Shown here: piece after piece, positions 29,124-37,890 of the stretch
Layout of the letters: each line of letters opens with the position of its first letter
How positions within the stretch are numbered: the first letter of the stretch is position 1
Source of the DNA: an uncultured Bradyrhizobium sp.
GTDB taxonomy: Bacteria; Pseudomonadota; Alphaproteobacteria; Rhizobiales; Xanthobacteraceae
Length of the DNA: 64,000 nucleotides
Reading direction: 5' to 3'
Assembly: GCF_947648125.1 (NCBI RefSeq)
Contig: NZ_CANSMR010000013.1
Location: 124,001 to 188,000, forward strand
Notes under the pieces: model-generated
The model's input: the letters and a program-made list of their open reading frames with translations, nothing else
Told to the model about the DNA's origin: nothing
The model's database searches: none
Program-made: the position numbers and the translations under genes

Positions 29124-29285
29124 ACGAGCCCATGCGTTCAAATGCCGCACGGCCGCGGACGCGGCTCCTGTGAAGCCACTCATAACGCGATTATTCAACA
29201 GGGAAATACACTTCTGGTTGAGCGAAAGAGCCAGTTCGGCGCACTTCCGCGCGCTGCGCTCGTCCGCAACAGAAGGAGGTGTCGC

Positions 29286-29579
29286 ATGGCGTTCCTGTTT
29301 TTCAATTTCCGCAGCATGGGCCTCAGCGAGGCGCTCGCCAATGTCGGCGAGCTCAAGGGCGTCGTCGCCAACACGCTGAAGCAGAACGGCTTCACCGATG
29401 TCGTCAATACCCAGTCAGAGGTCGCCGGCAACAAGAACGGCGTTCGCGTGTCCATCCTGCATCTGCACAATGTCGATCGGCAGTTCTGGCAGGTGTTCAT
29501 GGCCGGCGGCGATAGCGCGGCCACCAAGCAGACGCTCGACGACGTCGTGAACAAGGTGGAGCACCTCGCCTTCCTCTAG
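29286..29579 (+). CDS. Conserved-looking 97-residue protein, function unknown
   Basis: A near-perfect AAGGAGGTG ribosome-binding site precedes the ATG, so high translation is likely. The product has no signal peptide or membrane helix; it begins MAFLFFNFRSMGLSEALANV and includes KNGVRVSILHLHNVDRQFWQ. It looks like a compact mixed alpha/beta protein. No family is recognised. A strong bidirectional hairpin terminator follows at 29621-29649. Confidence 0.75.
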   Translation: MAFLFFNFRSMGLSEALANVGELKGVVANTLKQNGFTDVVNTQSEVAGNKNGVRVSILHLHNVDRQFWQVFMAGGDSAATKQTLDDVVNKVEHLAFL

Positions 29580-29620
29580 AGCTTCCGGCTCCGATTGAAC
29601 TGGAGCTGCGGAGTCGTGCG

Positions 29621-29649
29621 AAATCCCCGCGGGCAGGCCGCGGGGATTT
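29621..29649. terminator. Bidirectional hairpin terminator
   Basis: AAATCCCCGCGG and CCGCGGGGATTT form a perfect 12-bp stem around a GCAGG loop, with A/T runs at both outer edges. It sits between the convergent gene ending at 29579 and the monooxygenase-esterase gene ending at 29658, so it can serve both strands. Confidence 0.85.
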
Positions 29650-29657
29650 GCGCTCCC

Positions 29658-32330
29658 CTAGTTCGCCGCGGCGTTGACCTTCGGCGCGGCGACGTTGTCC
29701 TGCTCCAGCTCCTCGGGCAGTCCGGCGAAACGCCTTAGCGCCTTCGCCATCTTCACGCGGCCACTGACGCCGGTGATGATGACGTCGACCATCACGAACG
29801 ACGAGTGGAAGTGGCCATTCCCCTTGAGCTGCTCGACCTTGACGCCGACTTTCGCGAGCGCGTCGCCATAGGCATTGCCCTCGTCGCGCAGCGGATCGAA
29901 CTCCGCAGTCGCAATGAACGCCGGCGGCAGGCCTTCGAGCTTGCCGCGCAACGGCGCGACGCGCGGATCGGTGCGGTCGGCCGGCGAGCAGTACAGGTCC
30001 CAGAACCAGAACATCAGCCCACGGGTCAGGAAGTAGCCGGCCGCGTTGTCGACGTAGGACGGCCGGTCGAACGAGGAGTCGGTGACCGGGCAGATCAACA
30101 GCTGGCCTGCGATCTCGGGCCCGCCGCGATCGCGCGCGAGCTGACAGGTGACGGCTGCGATGTTGCCGCCGGCGCTCCAGCCCGCGACCAGCACCGGCCC
30201 TGCCCTGCCGCCGAGCTCGGCGGTGTGGGCTGCGATCCAGCGCGTCGCCGCAAAGCCGTCCTCGGCGGCAGCCGGGAAGCGATGCTCGGGCGCGTGGCGA
30301 TAGCCGACGCTGACGATGATCATGCCGGTGCGCCGGCACAGATCGCGGCAGAACGGATCGTCGGACAGTTCGTCGCCGAGCACCCAGCCGCCGCCGTGGA
30401 AATACACCACGATCGGATGCGGCCCCGGCGTCGCCGGCCGGTAGAGCTTGTACGGCAGCGGACCGTCAGCGCCCTGCAGCATACCGGTGCCGACCTCGCC
30501 GACCGGGCGGCCGGCAGGACGGCCCTTGTTGAACTCGTTGAGGAAGTCGCGCGCGCCCTGCGCCCCCATCGTCTCGATCGGCGGCAGATTCATCTCGCCG
30601 AGCATATTGAGCACCAGCCGCACATCCGGCTGCAAACGCACCACCTCGCCGTCATTGCACTGCTCGGCAACTCCGGGACCGGAGAGCTTGAAGCCGAGCA
30701 TGCCGCGCCCGACGACCTCGTTGCAGATGCTGCGATACGGACCGACGCCGCCGGTATAGGGCATCACGCCCTGTGGCTTGCCGGGCACGTTGGCGCCCGT
30801 GTACCAGGTGTTGGCGAGCCGGTGCAGCGTCAGCGTCGCGCAATCGGCCATGTGCCGCTCCCAGCCGGCCTGCGCGGTCTCGGTTGCTTCCATCGTGGTG
30901 AAGCCGGCATCGCGCAGCGCGGCGATACGATCGACCACCCAGTCGACATGCTGCTCGATCGACACCGCCATGTTCGACAGCACCGACGGGCTGCCGGGAC
31001 CGGTGATCATGAACAGATTGGGAAAGCCTGCGACGGTGACGCCGAGATAGGTCTGCGGTCCGTGCGCCCAGACATCCGACAGCGACTTGCCGCCGCGGCC
31101 GGAGATCGGATGCACCGCCATGATCGCGCCGGTCATCGCGTCGAAGCCGGTGGCGAACACGATGACATCGACATCGAAGCTGCGCTTGTCGGTCGAGATG
31201 CCGCCGGCGGTGATCGCCTTGATCGGTTCCTGCCGCAGATTCACCAGCGTGACGTTCGGACGGTTGTAGGTTGCATAGTAGTTGGTATCGAGGCAGGGAC
31301 GCTTGGCGCCGAACGGATGATCGTGCGGGGCGAGCGCCGCCACCGTCTCCGGATCTTTGACGACGGCACCGATCTTCTCGCGGATCAGATCGGCGACCAG
31401 TCTGTTGCCGTCGACATCGACCGCCTGATCGGCCCAGAGCTGGGTCAGGATGTGGACGAGGTCGCCCGCCGCCCACGCCTTCTCGAACCGCTCGCGGCGC
31501 TCGGCGTCGCTCAATTGCCAGCTCACCACGGTCTGCTGCGGATACGGCACGCCGGCCATCGACCAGCGCGCCTGCTCGCGATAGGCCGCACGGTCGGTCT
31601 CGAAGAAGGTCTTGCGATCCTCCGGCGCCGGGCCATTGCCCGCGGGCAATGCGAAATTCGGCGTGCGCTGGAACACGGTGAGTTGCGCGGCCTGTTCGGC
31701 GATCAGCGGGATCGACTGAATGCCCGACGATCCGGTGCCGATCACGGCAACGCGCTTGCCCTTCAGGTCGACGCCCTGATGCGGCCAGCGGCCGGTGAAA
31801 TAGATCTCGCCCTTGAAGTCCTTGACGCCGTCGATCTCCGGCGGCTTCGGCGACGACAGGCAGCCGGTCGCCATGATGTAGTAGCGGCACGAGACATTGG
31901 CGCCGTTGTTGGTCGCAATCTGCCAGCGCGCGGTGGCGTCATTCCACGTCGCCTGCGTGACCTTGGTGCCGAAGCGGATATCGCGGCGCAGATCGTAGCG
32001 GTCGGCGACAAAGCCGAGATAGCGCAGGATTTCCGGCTGGGTCGCGTATTTCTCCGACCAGGTCCACGCCTGATCGAGCTCGGGATCGAAGGTGTAGCTG
32101 TAATCGATGGTCTGGATATCGCAGCGCGCGCCGGGATACCGGTTCCAGTACCAGGTGCCGCCGACGTCGGCGCCCTCTTCAAGCGCAACCGCCGAGAAGC
32201 CCGCCTTGCGCAGCCGATGCAGCAGATAGAGACCGGCGAAACCGGCGCCGACGACCGCGACGTCGACTTGTTGCGTGGTCTCGCTGTGCGTGGAGTCCGA
32301 AGCGCGTGCTGCAACTGCTGCGTCTGGCAT
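29658..32330 (-). CDS. Baeyer-Villiger monooxygenase fused to HSL-family esterase
   Basis: The 890-residue protein joins two enzymes. Residues about 20-540 are a flavin monooxygenase: FAD motif VVGAGFAGL (27-35), [15 protein letters not shown] (57-71) and NADPH motif GTGSSG (198-203). Residues about 620-880 are an alpha/beta hydrolase with HGGG (645-648), GWSAGG (Ser about 719), Asp about 812 and His about 840. A ketone-to-ester step followed by ester cleavage is implied; substrate unknown. The Baeyer-Villiger fingerprint FxGxxxHxxxWP (172-183) has Phe instead of His at position 178, confirmed in the DNA (TTC). GGGAGG precedes the ATG. No adjacent regulator. Confidence 0.93.
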   Translation of the reverse strand: MPDAAVAARASDSTHSETTQQVDVAVVGAGFAGLYLLHRLRKAGFSAVALEEGADVGGTWYWNRYPGARCDIQTIDYSYTFDPELDQAWTWSEKYATQPEILRYLGFVADRYDLRRDIRFGTKVTQATWNDATARWQIATNNGANVSCRYYIMATGCLSSPKPPEIDGVKDFKGEIYFTGRWPHQGVDLKGKRVAVIGTGSSGIQSIPLIAEQAAQLTVFQRTPNFALPAGNGPAPEDRKTFFETDRAAYREQARWSMAGVPYPQQTVVSWQLSDAERRERFEKAWAAGDLVHILTQLWADQAVDVDGNRLVADLIREKIGAVVKDPETVAALAPHDHPFGAKRPCLDTNYYATYNRPNVTLVNLRQEPIKAITAGGISTDKRSFDVDVIVFATGFDAMTGAIMAVHPISGRGGKSLSDVWAHGPQTYLGVTVAGFPNLFMITGPGSPSVLSNMAVSIEQHVDWVVDRIAALRDAGFTTMEATETAQAGWERHMADCATLTLHRLANTWYTGANVPGKPQGVMPYTGGVGPYRSICNEVVGRGMLGFKLSGPGVAEQCNDGEVVRLQPDVRLVLNMLGEMNLPPIETMGAQGARDFLNEFNKGRPAGRPVGEVGTGMLQGADGPLPYKLYRPATPGPHPIVVYFHGGGWVLGDELSDDPFCRDLCRRTGMIIVSVGYRHAPEHRFPAAAEDGFAATRWIAAHTAELGGRAGPVLVAGWSAGGNIAAVTCQLARDRGGPEIAGQLLICPVTDSSFDRPSYVDNAAGYFLTRGLMFWFWDLYCSPADRTDPRVAPLRGKLEGLPPAFIATAEFDPLRDEGNAYGDALAKVGVKVEQLKGNGHFHSSFVMVDVIITGVSGRVKMAKALRRFAGLPEELEQDNVAAPKVNAAAN

Positions 32331-32556
32331 GCCATTCCTCCCGTATGTTTTGATTTGACGGAAGGCTAGCGCTGCGCTTTCAGTTTGTCATCACGACAAA
32401 CGCAATCTGTGGTCGCCGCAATTGTGACGCGTGCAGCCTGGAACGCGACGCGCAGCGCGTAGACGCAAGTGCGTCGGGCGTTGCGACAAGGCCGCGTCAG
32501 CGCTCGAAGCTAGACCGTCGTCCCATAGGCGTACGAACGCCGCCACACTCTTCAAT

Positions 32557-32696
32557 GTCGTCCCGGCCGAGTGCGCGCTTGCGCACGGAGCCGGGACCCA
32601 TAACCACCGATGGTCATTGTTGTGCGTCGGTGGAACGACGAGCCCCTTCCACAACATTCGCCGCGGAGTATGGGTCCCGGCTTTCGCCGGGACGAC
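32557..32696. repeat. Dispersed palindromic element, second copy of the type at 46-167
   Basis: GTCGTCCCGG...CCGGGACCCATA at 32557-32602 faces TATGGGTCCCGG...GGGACGAC at 32669-32696. The left arm carries an extra internal hairpin GTGCGC-GCTT-GCGCAC. The 435 bases between the monooxygenase and the SDR gene hold no gene that I can support; this element is the main content. Confidence 0.75.
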
Positions 32697-32766
32697 GGCG
32701 AATATTTGGTGCCGTTTGTGAGTCATAAGCTCACTTGCCTTGAGGATGACGGGCTTACTGGTCGTT

Positions 32767-33471
32767 TCAAACCGACCGCATCAAACCGCCATCGACACGG
32801 ATGTTCTGTCCGGTGATGTAGCCCGCACCGTCGGAGACGAGGAACGCGATCGTCGCGGCGATCTCCTCCGCCTTGCCGTAGCGCTTCATCGGCACGCTGT
32901 CGCGGCGCGCGTCGGTTGCCGGCAGGCTGTCGATCCAGCCCGGCAGCACATTGTTCATGCGGACGTTGTCGGCGGCGTAGCTGTCGGTGAACAATTTCGT
33001 GAACGCGGCGAGCCCGGCGCGGAACACCGCGGAGGTCGGAAACATCGCGCTCGGCTCGAATGCCCAGGCGGTGGAGATGTTGACGATCGCCCCCGATTTC
33101 TGCGCCTGCATGTGAGGTGCGACGAGACGTGTCGGGCGGATCACGTTCATCAGATAGACATCGAGACCGGTGTGCCACTGCTCGTCGGTCAGTTCCAGCA
33201 CGCCCGCGCGCGGGCCGTGGCCGGCGCTGTTGACCAGCGCATCGATGCGGCCCCAGCGCGCCATCACGCCGTCGACGGCGCGCTTCAGATCATCGTTGGA
33301 ACGGTTCGAGCCGGTGAAGCCGACGCCGCCGAGCTCGGCCGCCAGCGCCTCGCCCTTGCCCGACGACGACAGGATCGCAACGCGAAATCCATCTGCGGCA
33401 AGCCGCCGCGCCGCCGCCGCTCCCATGCCGCTGCCGCCTGCGGTGACGAGTGCGACCTTCTCTGCTGTCAT
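32767..33471 (-). CDS. Atypical short-chain dehydrogenase/reductase family protein
   Basis: The 234-residue protein has an SDR Rossmann start (VALVTAGGSGMGAAAARRLA), NSAGHGP in place of NNAG, and the C-terminal LPGWIDSLP and GQNIRVDGGL. Aligned on the following AGL, the catalytic YxxxK is replaced by SAVFR, so Tyr becomes Ser and Lys becomes Arg. It may be a non-catalytic or mechanistically altered SDR. It lies 78 bases after the DoxX-type gene and may belong to the TetR-controlled set starting at 34252. Confidence 0.85.
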   Translation of the reverse strand: MTAEKVALVTAGGSGMGAAAARRLAADGFRVAILSSSGKGEALAAELGGVGFTGSNRSNDDLKRAVDGVMARWGRIDALVNSAGHGPRAGVLELTDEQWHTGLDVYLMNVIRPTRLVAPHMQAQKSGAIVNISTAWAFEPSAMFPTSAVFRAGLAAFTKLFTDSYAADNVRMNNVLPGWIDSLPATDARRDSVPMKRYGKAEEIAATIAFLVSDGAGYITGQNIRVDGGLMRSV

Positions 33472-33549
33472 GATCGAGATTCCATTGATGACGAACCTGA
33501 CGCAAGGTCTATCATCAGGGATCGCGCCGCGCGACACCCCGGGCGGCGC

Positions 33550-33870
33550 TCAGGACGAGGTCGCGGCAAGTGCGATCAAGACGACGAAGACGCCAAGTGG
33601 CACAAGATGAGAAAAATCACTGTGGCGCAGAGCGGTCAAAACCGCGGCCGCAATGATGGCCGCCCCAAGCACGAGGCCAACAACCCGACTGGCGGGAATT
33701 GCAATCAGAACAGCGCTTATCAGTTCCAGTCCACCGGTCAAAATGCCCCACCAGCGCGGGTAGCCCCACCGAGCGAAATCGCTTTGCGTCGCTGACGTGC
33801 TGATCGCGTTGAAGAGGCCCGCGCCAAAGAAACCGGCAGCGAGCAGCCAGATTGAGAGAGCATGCATCAT
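33550..33870 (-). CDS. DoxX-like small membrane protein
   Basis: The 106-residue product (MMHALSIWLLAAGFFGAGLF) has four hydrophobic helices and the SDFARWGYPRWW segment that recurs in DoxX-like proteins. The family is linked to redox or thiosulfate-related membrane functions, but roles vary. Its ATG is one base past the DUF4267 stop, so the two are very likely cotranscribed. The second of two adjacent ATGs may be used. Confidence 0.8.
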   Translation of the reverse strand: MMHALSIWLLAAGFFGAGLFNAISTSATQSDFARWGYPRWWGILTGGLELISAVLIAIPASRVVGLVLGAAIIAAAVLTALRHSDFSHLVPLGVFVVLIALAATSS

Positions 33871-33871
33871 C

Positions 33872-34252
33872 TCAGGGCACTCCAATGATCAGGGGCATCG
33901 CTGCAAGGACCATGATCACCGCCGTGAGACCGTGCATGCCGAAGGCGCTCTTGGTCGAGCCTTTCGCTGCAAGAATGAGCAGCATGTCCCCTATGGGGAT
34001 GATGGCTTCAACCAGCAGGATGATGCCGACCTCGCGCGGCGCGCCGAACACCATGAACGCCAATACGGCCAATCCCGCCACAATGTCGCGCACCCCCTTG
34101 AGGCGAAGCCACCAGACGATGTTGGGGCCATTTTCAGGAAGCGGCAGGCCGAAACTGCGTGTCGCGGTTGTCGGGCTCGCGAGATAGCTGGTGCCGATCG
34201 CGATAATTCCCAAGGCCAGGAGCAATCCCGTTCCGAGTGCAAACCAATGCAT
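33872..34252 (-). CDS. DUF4267-like membrane protein
   Basis: The 126-residue protein (start MHWFALGTGLLLALGIIAIG) has four hydrophobic helices and the family-like segment ASPTTATRSFGLPLPENGPN and LKGVRDIVAGLAVLAFMVFG. Function of the family is unknown. It is the first gene after the tandem TetR operators at 34283-34316 and abuts the DoxX gene. An upstream start at 34291 would run into the operator. Confidence 0.8.
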   Translation of the reverse strand: MHWFALGTGLLLALGIIAIGTSYLASPTTATRSFGLPLPENGPNIVWWLRLKGVRDIVAGLAVLAFMVFGAPREVGIILLVEAIIPIGDMLLILAAKGSTKSAFGMHGLTAVIMVLAAMPLIIGVP

Positions 34253-34282
34253 CACACCGTCCCTACCTAGCTTTAGAACAAT

Positions 34283-34316
34283 ATCTAGCAATGCTAGATA
34301 TATAGCAACGCTAGAT
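34283..34316. promoter_or_regulatory. Two tandem 17-bp TetR-type operators
   Basis: The first unit, 34283-34299, is a perfect palindrome ATCTAGCA-A-TGCTAGAT. The second, 34300-34316, is a direct copy with two changes and follows without a gap. They lie between the divergent DUF4267 and tetR genes in an AT-rich stretch, as expected for an autoregulated repressor. Confidence 0.85.
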
Positions 34317-34374
34317 TTTCAAGCGCAGGTATGATATTGATATATTTGGACCTTCCGGTCCGGGAGATCGACGA

Positions 34375-34965
34375 TTGGGTACGGCTGAGCGAAAAGCCAG
34401 GGACCGGGCTGCGCGCGAGCATCGCATTGTCGCGGCAGCGCGGGCGATCGCAGAGCGCGAAGGATGGGATGGCGTTACGGTCCGCCGTCTCGCCGACGAG
34501 ATCGAATATAGCCAGCCCGTCCTCTACTCACATTTCAAGAACCGGGATGCGATTGTTGCGGCAGTTGCCGTCGAGGGCTTCAAGGAACTCACGGTCGCAC
34601 TACGCGAAGCAGCGAGCGGATCGACAGGACGAAACGCCCTCAAGAATGTCGCCTTGGCCTATCTCGCCTTTGCGCTGGATCGTCCCGCGCTTTACGACGC
34701 CATGTTTGTGCTGCCAACGGATTTGCGGTTCGCCGAAGCTGGCACCAGACCCGAACTGCGGGCCGGTTTCGAAGCACTCGCGGCGGTCGTCGCGCCGTTT
34801 TGCGTCGAGGTAGCTGATGTGACGGAGACTTTTTGGGCAGCCCTCCATGGGCTCGCTGCACTCGAACGTTCAGGCCGAATTAGGCCCAGGATGCGCGGCG
34901 AACGCATAGCGCTTATTGTCCGGGCGATCGTCGTTTCCGGAAACAGCGCGCGTGCTCGCGGCTGA
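34375..34965 (+). CDS. TetR-family regulator, TTG start
   Basis: The 196-residue protein has the TetR helix-turn-helix (REHRIVAAARAIAEREGWDG then VTVRRLADEIEYSQPVLYSH) and a TetR_C_13/WHG-like ligand domain. The best start is TTG at 34375 after GGGAGAT; no ATG fits. It is divergent from DUF4267-DoxX(-SDR) with tandem palindromes between, so it most likely represses that set and itself. Ligand unknown. Confidence 0.88.
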   Translation: MGTAERKARDRAAREHRIVAAARAIAEREGWDGVTVRRLADEIEYSQPVLYSHFKNRDAIVAAVAVEGFKELTVALREAASGSTGRNALKNVALAYLAFALDRPALYDAMFVLPTDLRFAEAGTRPELRAGFEALAAVVAPFCVEVADVTETFWAALHGLAALERSGRIRPRMRGERIALIVRAIVVSGNSARARG

Positions 34966-35016
34966 GATCGTTCACTTCAACGACTGGTTCGGCGCATCGA
35001 GACCATGGCTGCCCGC

Positions 35017-35247
35017 TTATGAGTCTACACGCTCGTCTGCCGCAATGTCGCACGACTTCCGGAACACCTGCTTCGAACAGGCGTCGAACCTCGCCACCGG
35101 CCGGTCCATCTGCCACAGTTCGATATCATGACGGTCGACAAGACGGCTGGCCGATGTGACGGCTGCATCGTCATCGCTGCAATCCATGTTGACCACGCCG
35201 ATGGATCGGCTGTGCGGTCCGACGATATAGGCGCGATAGGTCGTCAT
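35017..35247 (-). CDS. Small protein with ELWQ-type motif, function unknown
   Basis: The 76-residue product (MTTYRAYIVGPHSRSIGVVN) contains RLVDRHDIELWQMDRPVARF, a segment that recurs in many small cytosolic Bradyrhizobium proteins. It looks like a compact beta-alpha fold. CGGAGAA precedes the ATG. The C-terminal 18 residues beyond the usual end may be an extension. Function unknown. Confidence 0.7.
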   Translation of the reverse strand: MTTYRAYIVGPHSRSIGVVNMDCSDDDAAVTSASRLVDRHDIELWQMDRPVARFDACSKQVFRKSCDIAADERVDS

Positions 35248-35387
35248 CTTCGTTCTCCGGCTGTTGCGGCGAAGATGAGCGCGAGGGCGTATGAATTCGA
35301 GAAGAACCGCGACGAGAACTTATAAAGACGGAATAAGCGCCTGCCGCGAACAGCCCACCAGGCGCGGCAGGCGGCTCGAGACCGCCG

Positions 35388-35771
35388 TCAGGCCGGCGCG
35401 CCGTTCTTGAGCAGCTTCGCCACAGCCGCAACCAGCTCATCGGGCGAGAACGGCTTGTTCAGCAGCACGCTGTCCGGCACGCCCCGGGTCGGCCACTCGT
35501 CGCCGCCGCCGCCGGTGATGTAGAGCACCGGGAAAGACGGATCGATCTCGCGGGCACCGCGTGCCACCCGCCAGCCGTCGAGCCGGCCAAGCAGGCGGAT
35601 GTCGGTGACCAGCGCGCTGTATTTGGTGCGGAACGCCTTCAGCAGCGTCAGGGCTTCCTCACCCGAGCCCGCGATCGCCGGCTCATAGCCGCCGTCCCTC
35701 AGGGCGTCCTCTACCATCATCTGAAGATCACGATCGTCTTCGATGACGAGAATGATCGGCACGTCTTGCAA
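35388..35771 (-). CDS. Single-domain response regulator (receiver only)
   Basis: The product is a CheY-like receiver with acidic pocket IEDDRDLQ, phospho-acceptor Asp in LVTDIRLLG, and conserved Lys in LLNKPFSPDEL. No output domain follows. The start is uncertain: TTG 35771 gives 127 residues after GGGGGA, GTG 35762 is 3 codons later and an ATG at 35846 would add a poor-looking extension. No kinase gene is adjacent, so its partner is elsewhere. Confidence 0.88.
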   Translation of the reverse strand: MQDVPIILVIEDDRDLQMMVEDALRDGGYEPAIAGSGEEALTLLKAFRTKYSALVTDIRLLGRLDGWRVARGAREIDPSFPVLYITGGGGDEWPTRGVPDSVLLNKPFSPDELVAAVAKLLKNGAPA

Positions 35772-35882
35772 AGCTATCCCCCGGAAATCAGCCGGGTGCA
35801 CCCGGCTCAGCGAGCATATGCAGCAAATAGTGGCTACCGTTTGCACGGCACCCCCAGTAAAAATACGGGTATCAGACGCGTC

Positions 35883-37100
35883 CTATTCGTCGGCGAATTC
35901 GTCTTCTTCGTTGACCCCCGCCTTACCCCGCGGGGCCGGCTTTCTGCCGCCGAGCGATCCTGTGACATAAGGTTCGCGCGCTGCATAGGGGCTACGGCCG
36001 CCGGCACGCGCCGCGACCTCTTCGCCGGAGACGGCAGCGGGCTGGCAGATCAGGCGCCGGCTGGCCCGGCGCATCAGATCCACATGGATGTGGTCGTAGT
36101 GATAGACGTTAGAGCCTGGCGCCAGCACCGTGGTGAATTGCTGGCAGGCGGCCGCCTGGACATCGCGCAGGAAGCCCTGCTCCTCCGGCAGGCCCTTCCA
36201 GCCATCCTTCACCGAGATGCGTCGGCCATCGGCGAGCGTGAAGGCCGCGATATCGAGCGCATTGCCGAAGGCATGCTCGGAAATATGCGCGTGCGAATTG
36301 CCGTTCATGCCGCGGCAGGAATAAGCCGAGATCTGCTTGATCTCGACGACGCGCGCGCCGAACCAGCGCTGCGCCGCCGGCTGCACGGAATCGGCGAGCC
36401 AGCGCTCCAGCACCGAGACGATCGGACACGCGAGCGTTGCGGCAGGCTTCACTGCGACCGGGCCGACCGCCATCACCGGGTTGCCGTTCGACGGGCCGAG
36501 CCGCGGCGGCGGCGCCGCGCCGGATGGCTGCTGGGAATAAGGCGCAGGTGAATAAGGCGCGGCCGCGCCCTCGCGCTGCCGATTGCCGGGCAAGCCCGGA
36601 TAATAAGCTCGCTCGCCGCTGGCATCTGGCGAGCCCTCCGGCGGCAACTCGATCTCGCCCTGCTGCGGCGGAACGCCGGGCGCCGACAGCGACACCGGTC
36701 CGTTCGGCTGGCTGCCATAGCTCGGCTGGCCGACAGCCTGTTCGGAGTACGGCGCCTGCGACGGCGGCGGGCTCGGCTGACGATTGATCGGCCAACGCGG
36801 CTGGTTGCCGACCGACGCCGGTGGACGCAGGCTGTCGTCGGCAAATCCGTAAGCTGAACTGGCTTCGCCGAGCGCGGCGACCTTGAGCGGAAACTCGGCG
36901 CCACAGACACCGGGGCCGGAGATCGGATCGATGCGGACGAGGTCCGGGCCTTCCTTGACCGCGCCGGATTTCAGGCAAGCGGCCTCGGCCTCGGCCCGCC
37001 ACGGTTCGCGCTCGGCAGTCTGGAACAGACCGCGACCGCAACCAGCAAGCGACACAAGGACAAGGGAGCCGACGAGATACAAACGAACTCCACGCGTCAT
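35883..37100 (-). CDS. Extensin-like family lipoprotein
   Basis: The 405-residue protein has a lipoprotein signal (LVLVSLAGCGRGL) so Cys21 is likely lipidated. A proline/serine/glutamine-rich linker of about 130 residues (PPPSQAPYSEQAVGQPSYGS) leads to a C-terminal extensin-like domain with HISEHAFGNALDIAAFTLAD and NVYHYDHIHVDLM. The H/D pattern resembles zinc peptidases of the D-Ala-D-Ala metallopeptidase type, suggesting a peptidoglycan role; that is inference. The flexible linker would let the domain span from the membrane to the wall. Confidence 0.88.
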   Translation of the reverse strand: MTRGVRLYLVGSLVLVSLAGCGRGLFQTAEREPWRAEAEAACLKSGAVKEGPDLVRIDPISGPGVCGAEFPLKVAALGEASSAYGFADDSLRPPASVGNQPRWPINRQPSPPPSQAPYSEQAVGQPSYGSQPNGPVSLSAPGVPPQQGEIELPPEGSPDASGERAYYPGLPGNRQREGAAAPYSPAPYSQQPSGAAPPPRLGPSNGNPVMAVGPVAVKPAATLACPIVSVLERWLADSVQPAAQRWFGARVVEIKQISAYSCRGMNGNSHAHISEHAFGNALDIAAFTLADGRRISVKDGWKGLPEEQGFLRDVQAAACQQFTTVLAPGSNVYHYDHIHVDLMRRASRRLICQPAAVSGEEVAARAGGRSPYAAREPYVTGSLGGRKPAPRGKAGVNEEDEFADE

Positions 37101-37611
37101 GGCGCGGAGGTTCTGCGAATTTGATTAAAGACTCTTCAACGCATTTCGACTGTTTGATTTCAGCCGTCTTTAACCATGCGGTGGAACCCGGCACGGCAAC
37201 CCGCGCGATCGCATCGATCTCGTTGTGTCAACAGCCGCCGCGAATGCTCTGCATCACGACGCAACGGGGCGAGGTGATCGCCACCGCGCCGTTTGATCGC
37301 GAATGCATTGGGTTCGACATCCTGTGTCCGGCATCATCATTCACCTTTAGATTGCTTTTGACGACATTACAATCTTGCTGAAATCAGACAGACGGTATCC
37401 GAGACGGGTGGCCCGTACCCAACCGGCAAAGCCACGGAATATATTTGCAGGCGCTTCAACGCCTTGATTCGGCGCCTGTTTGAGCCACGCATCGCAATGC
37501 GGCATCACGGGGGAACCTCGAGCTTGGCAGCAAGGCTGACTTTTTCGGCCGGGAACCACTTGCTAGTTTTTGCGTTAATGCGGGTAGCGATGTGAACCAA
37601 GGGAGCGTCCA
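37101..37611. other. 510-base intergenic region with CtrA-like half-site
   Basis: No supported gene lies here. TTAACCATG at 37170-37178 matches the CtrA half-site and lies 70 bases upstream of the extensin-like gene. Short frames in this region have poor composition and no ribosome-binding site. AT content is raised at 37321-37390. Confidence 0.4.
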
Positions 37612-37707
37612 ATGGATTTCGCGAGTCCTCTGCTGAGCAAGCTGAGCATTGTGGCCGCGTACATCGCGTTCGCCTTCGTCGGCGCCATCATCCTCGGCCT
37701 GTTCTAA
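37612..37707 (+). CDS. 31-residue single-helix membrane protein
   Basis: ATG at 37612 follows AAGGGAG at good spacing and opens a 31-codon frame ending in TAA. The peptide starts MDFASPLLSKLSIVAAYIAF and continues as hydrophobic sequence to the C-terminal Phe, giving one membrane helix. No family can be assigned. Confidence 0.55.
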   Translation: MDFASPLLSKLSIVAAYIAFAFVGAIILGLF

Positions 37708-37798
37708 AGCATTCGACCAGGTCATCAGTTCAGCGCCCGGCGGCCGCCCTCGCCGGGCGCTTTGCATTTTCAAACGCTCGGCGCCCGACTCTATCCAC

Positions 37799-37882
37799 GT
37801 CATTGCGAGGAGCGACAACGACGAAGCAATCCATACATCCGCATGCAGAACAGTGGATTGCTTCGCTTCGCTCGCAATGACG
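37799..37882. repeat. Dispersed palindromic element, second copy of the type at 10339-10487
   Basis: GTCATTGCGAGG...GAAGCAATCCA faces TGGATTGCTTCG...CTCGCAATGACGG. The arms are near-complementary over about 25 bases. It ends 8 bases before the stop of the frameshifted small secreted gene. Confidence 0.8.
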
Positions 37883-37890
37883 GAGACATC

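Noticed and set aside
29805-32369. Very long open frame (854 codons) on the plus strand opposite the monooxygenase-esterase gene
   Set aside because: It is antisense to a protein with many catalytic motifs, and its translation is Arg/Asp/His-rich with no domain. High GC makes long antisense frames common.
32391-32726. Overlapping frames through the repeat region after the monooxygenase gene
   Set aside because: They are made of palindromic repeat sequence on both strands, so open length is incidental.
37347-37559. 70-codon minus-strand frame in the long gap after the extensin-like gene
   Set aside because: No start signal, atypical composition and no similarity that I recognise.
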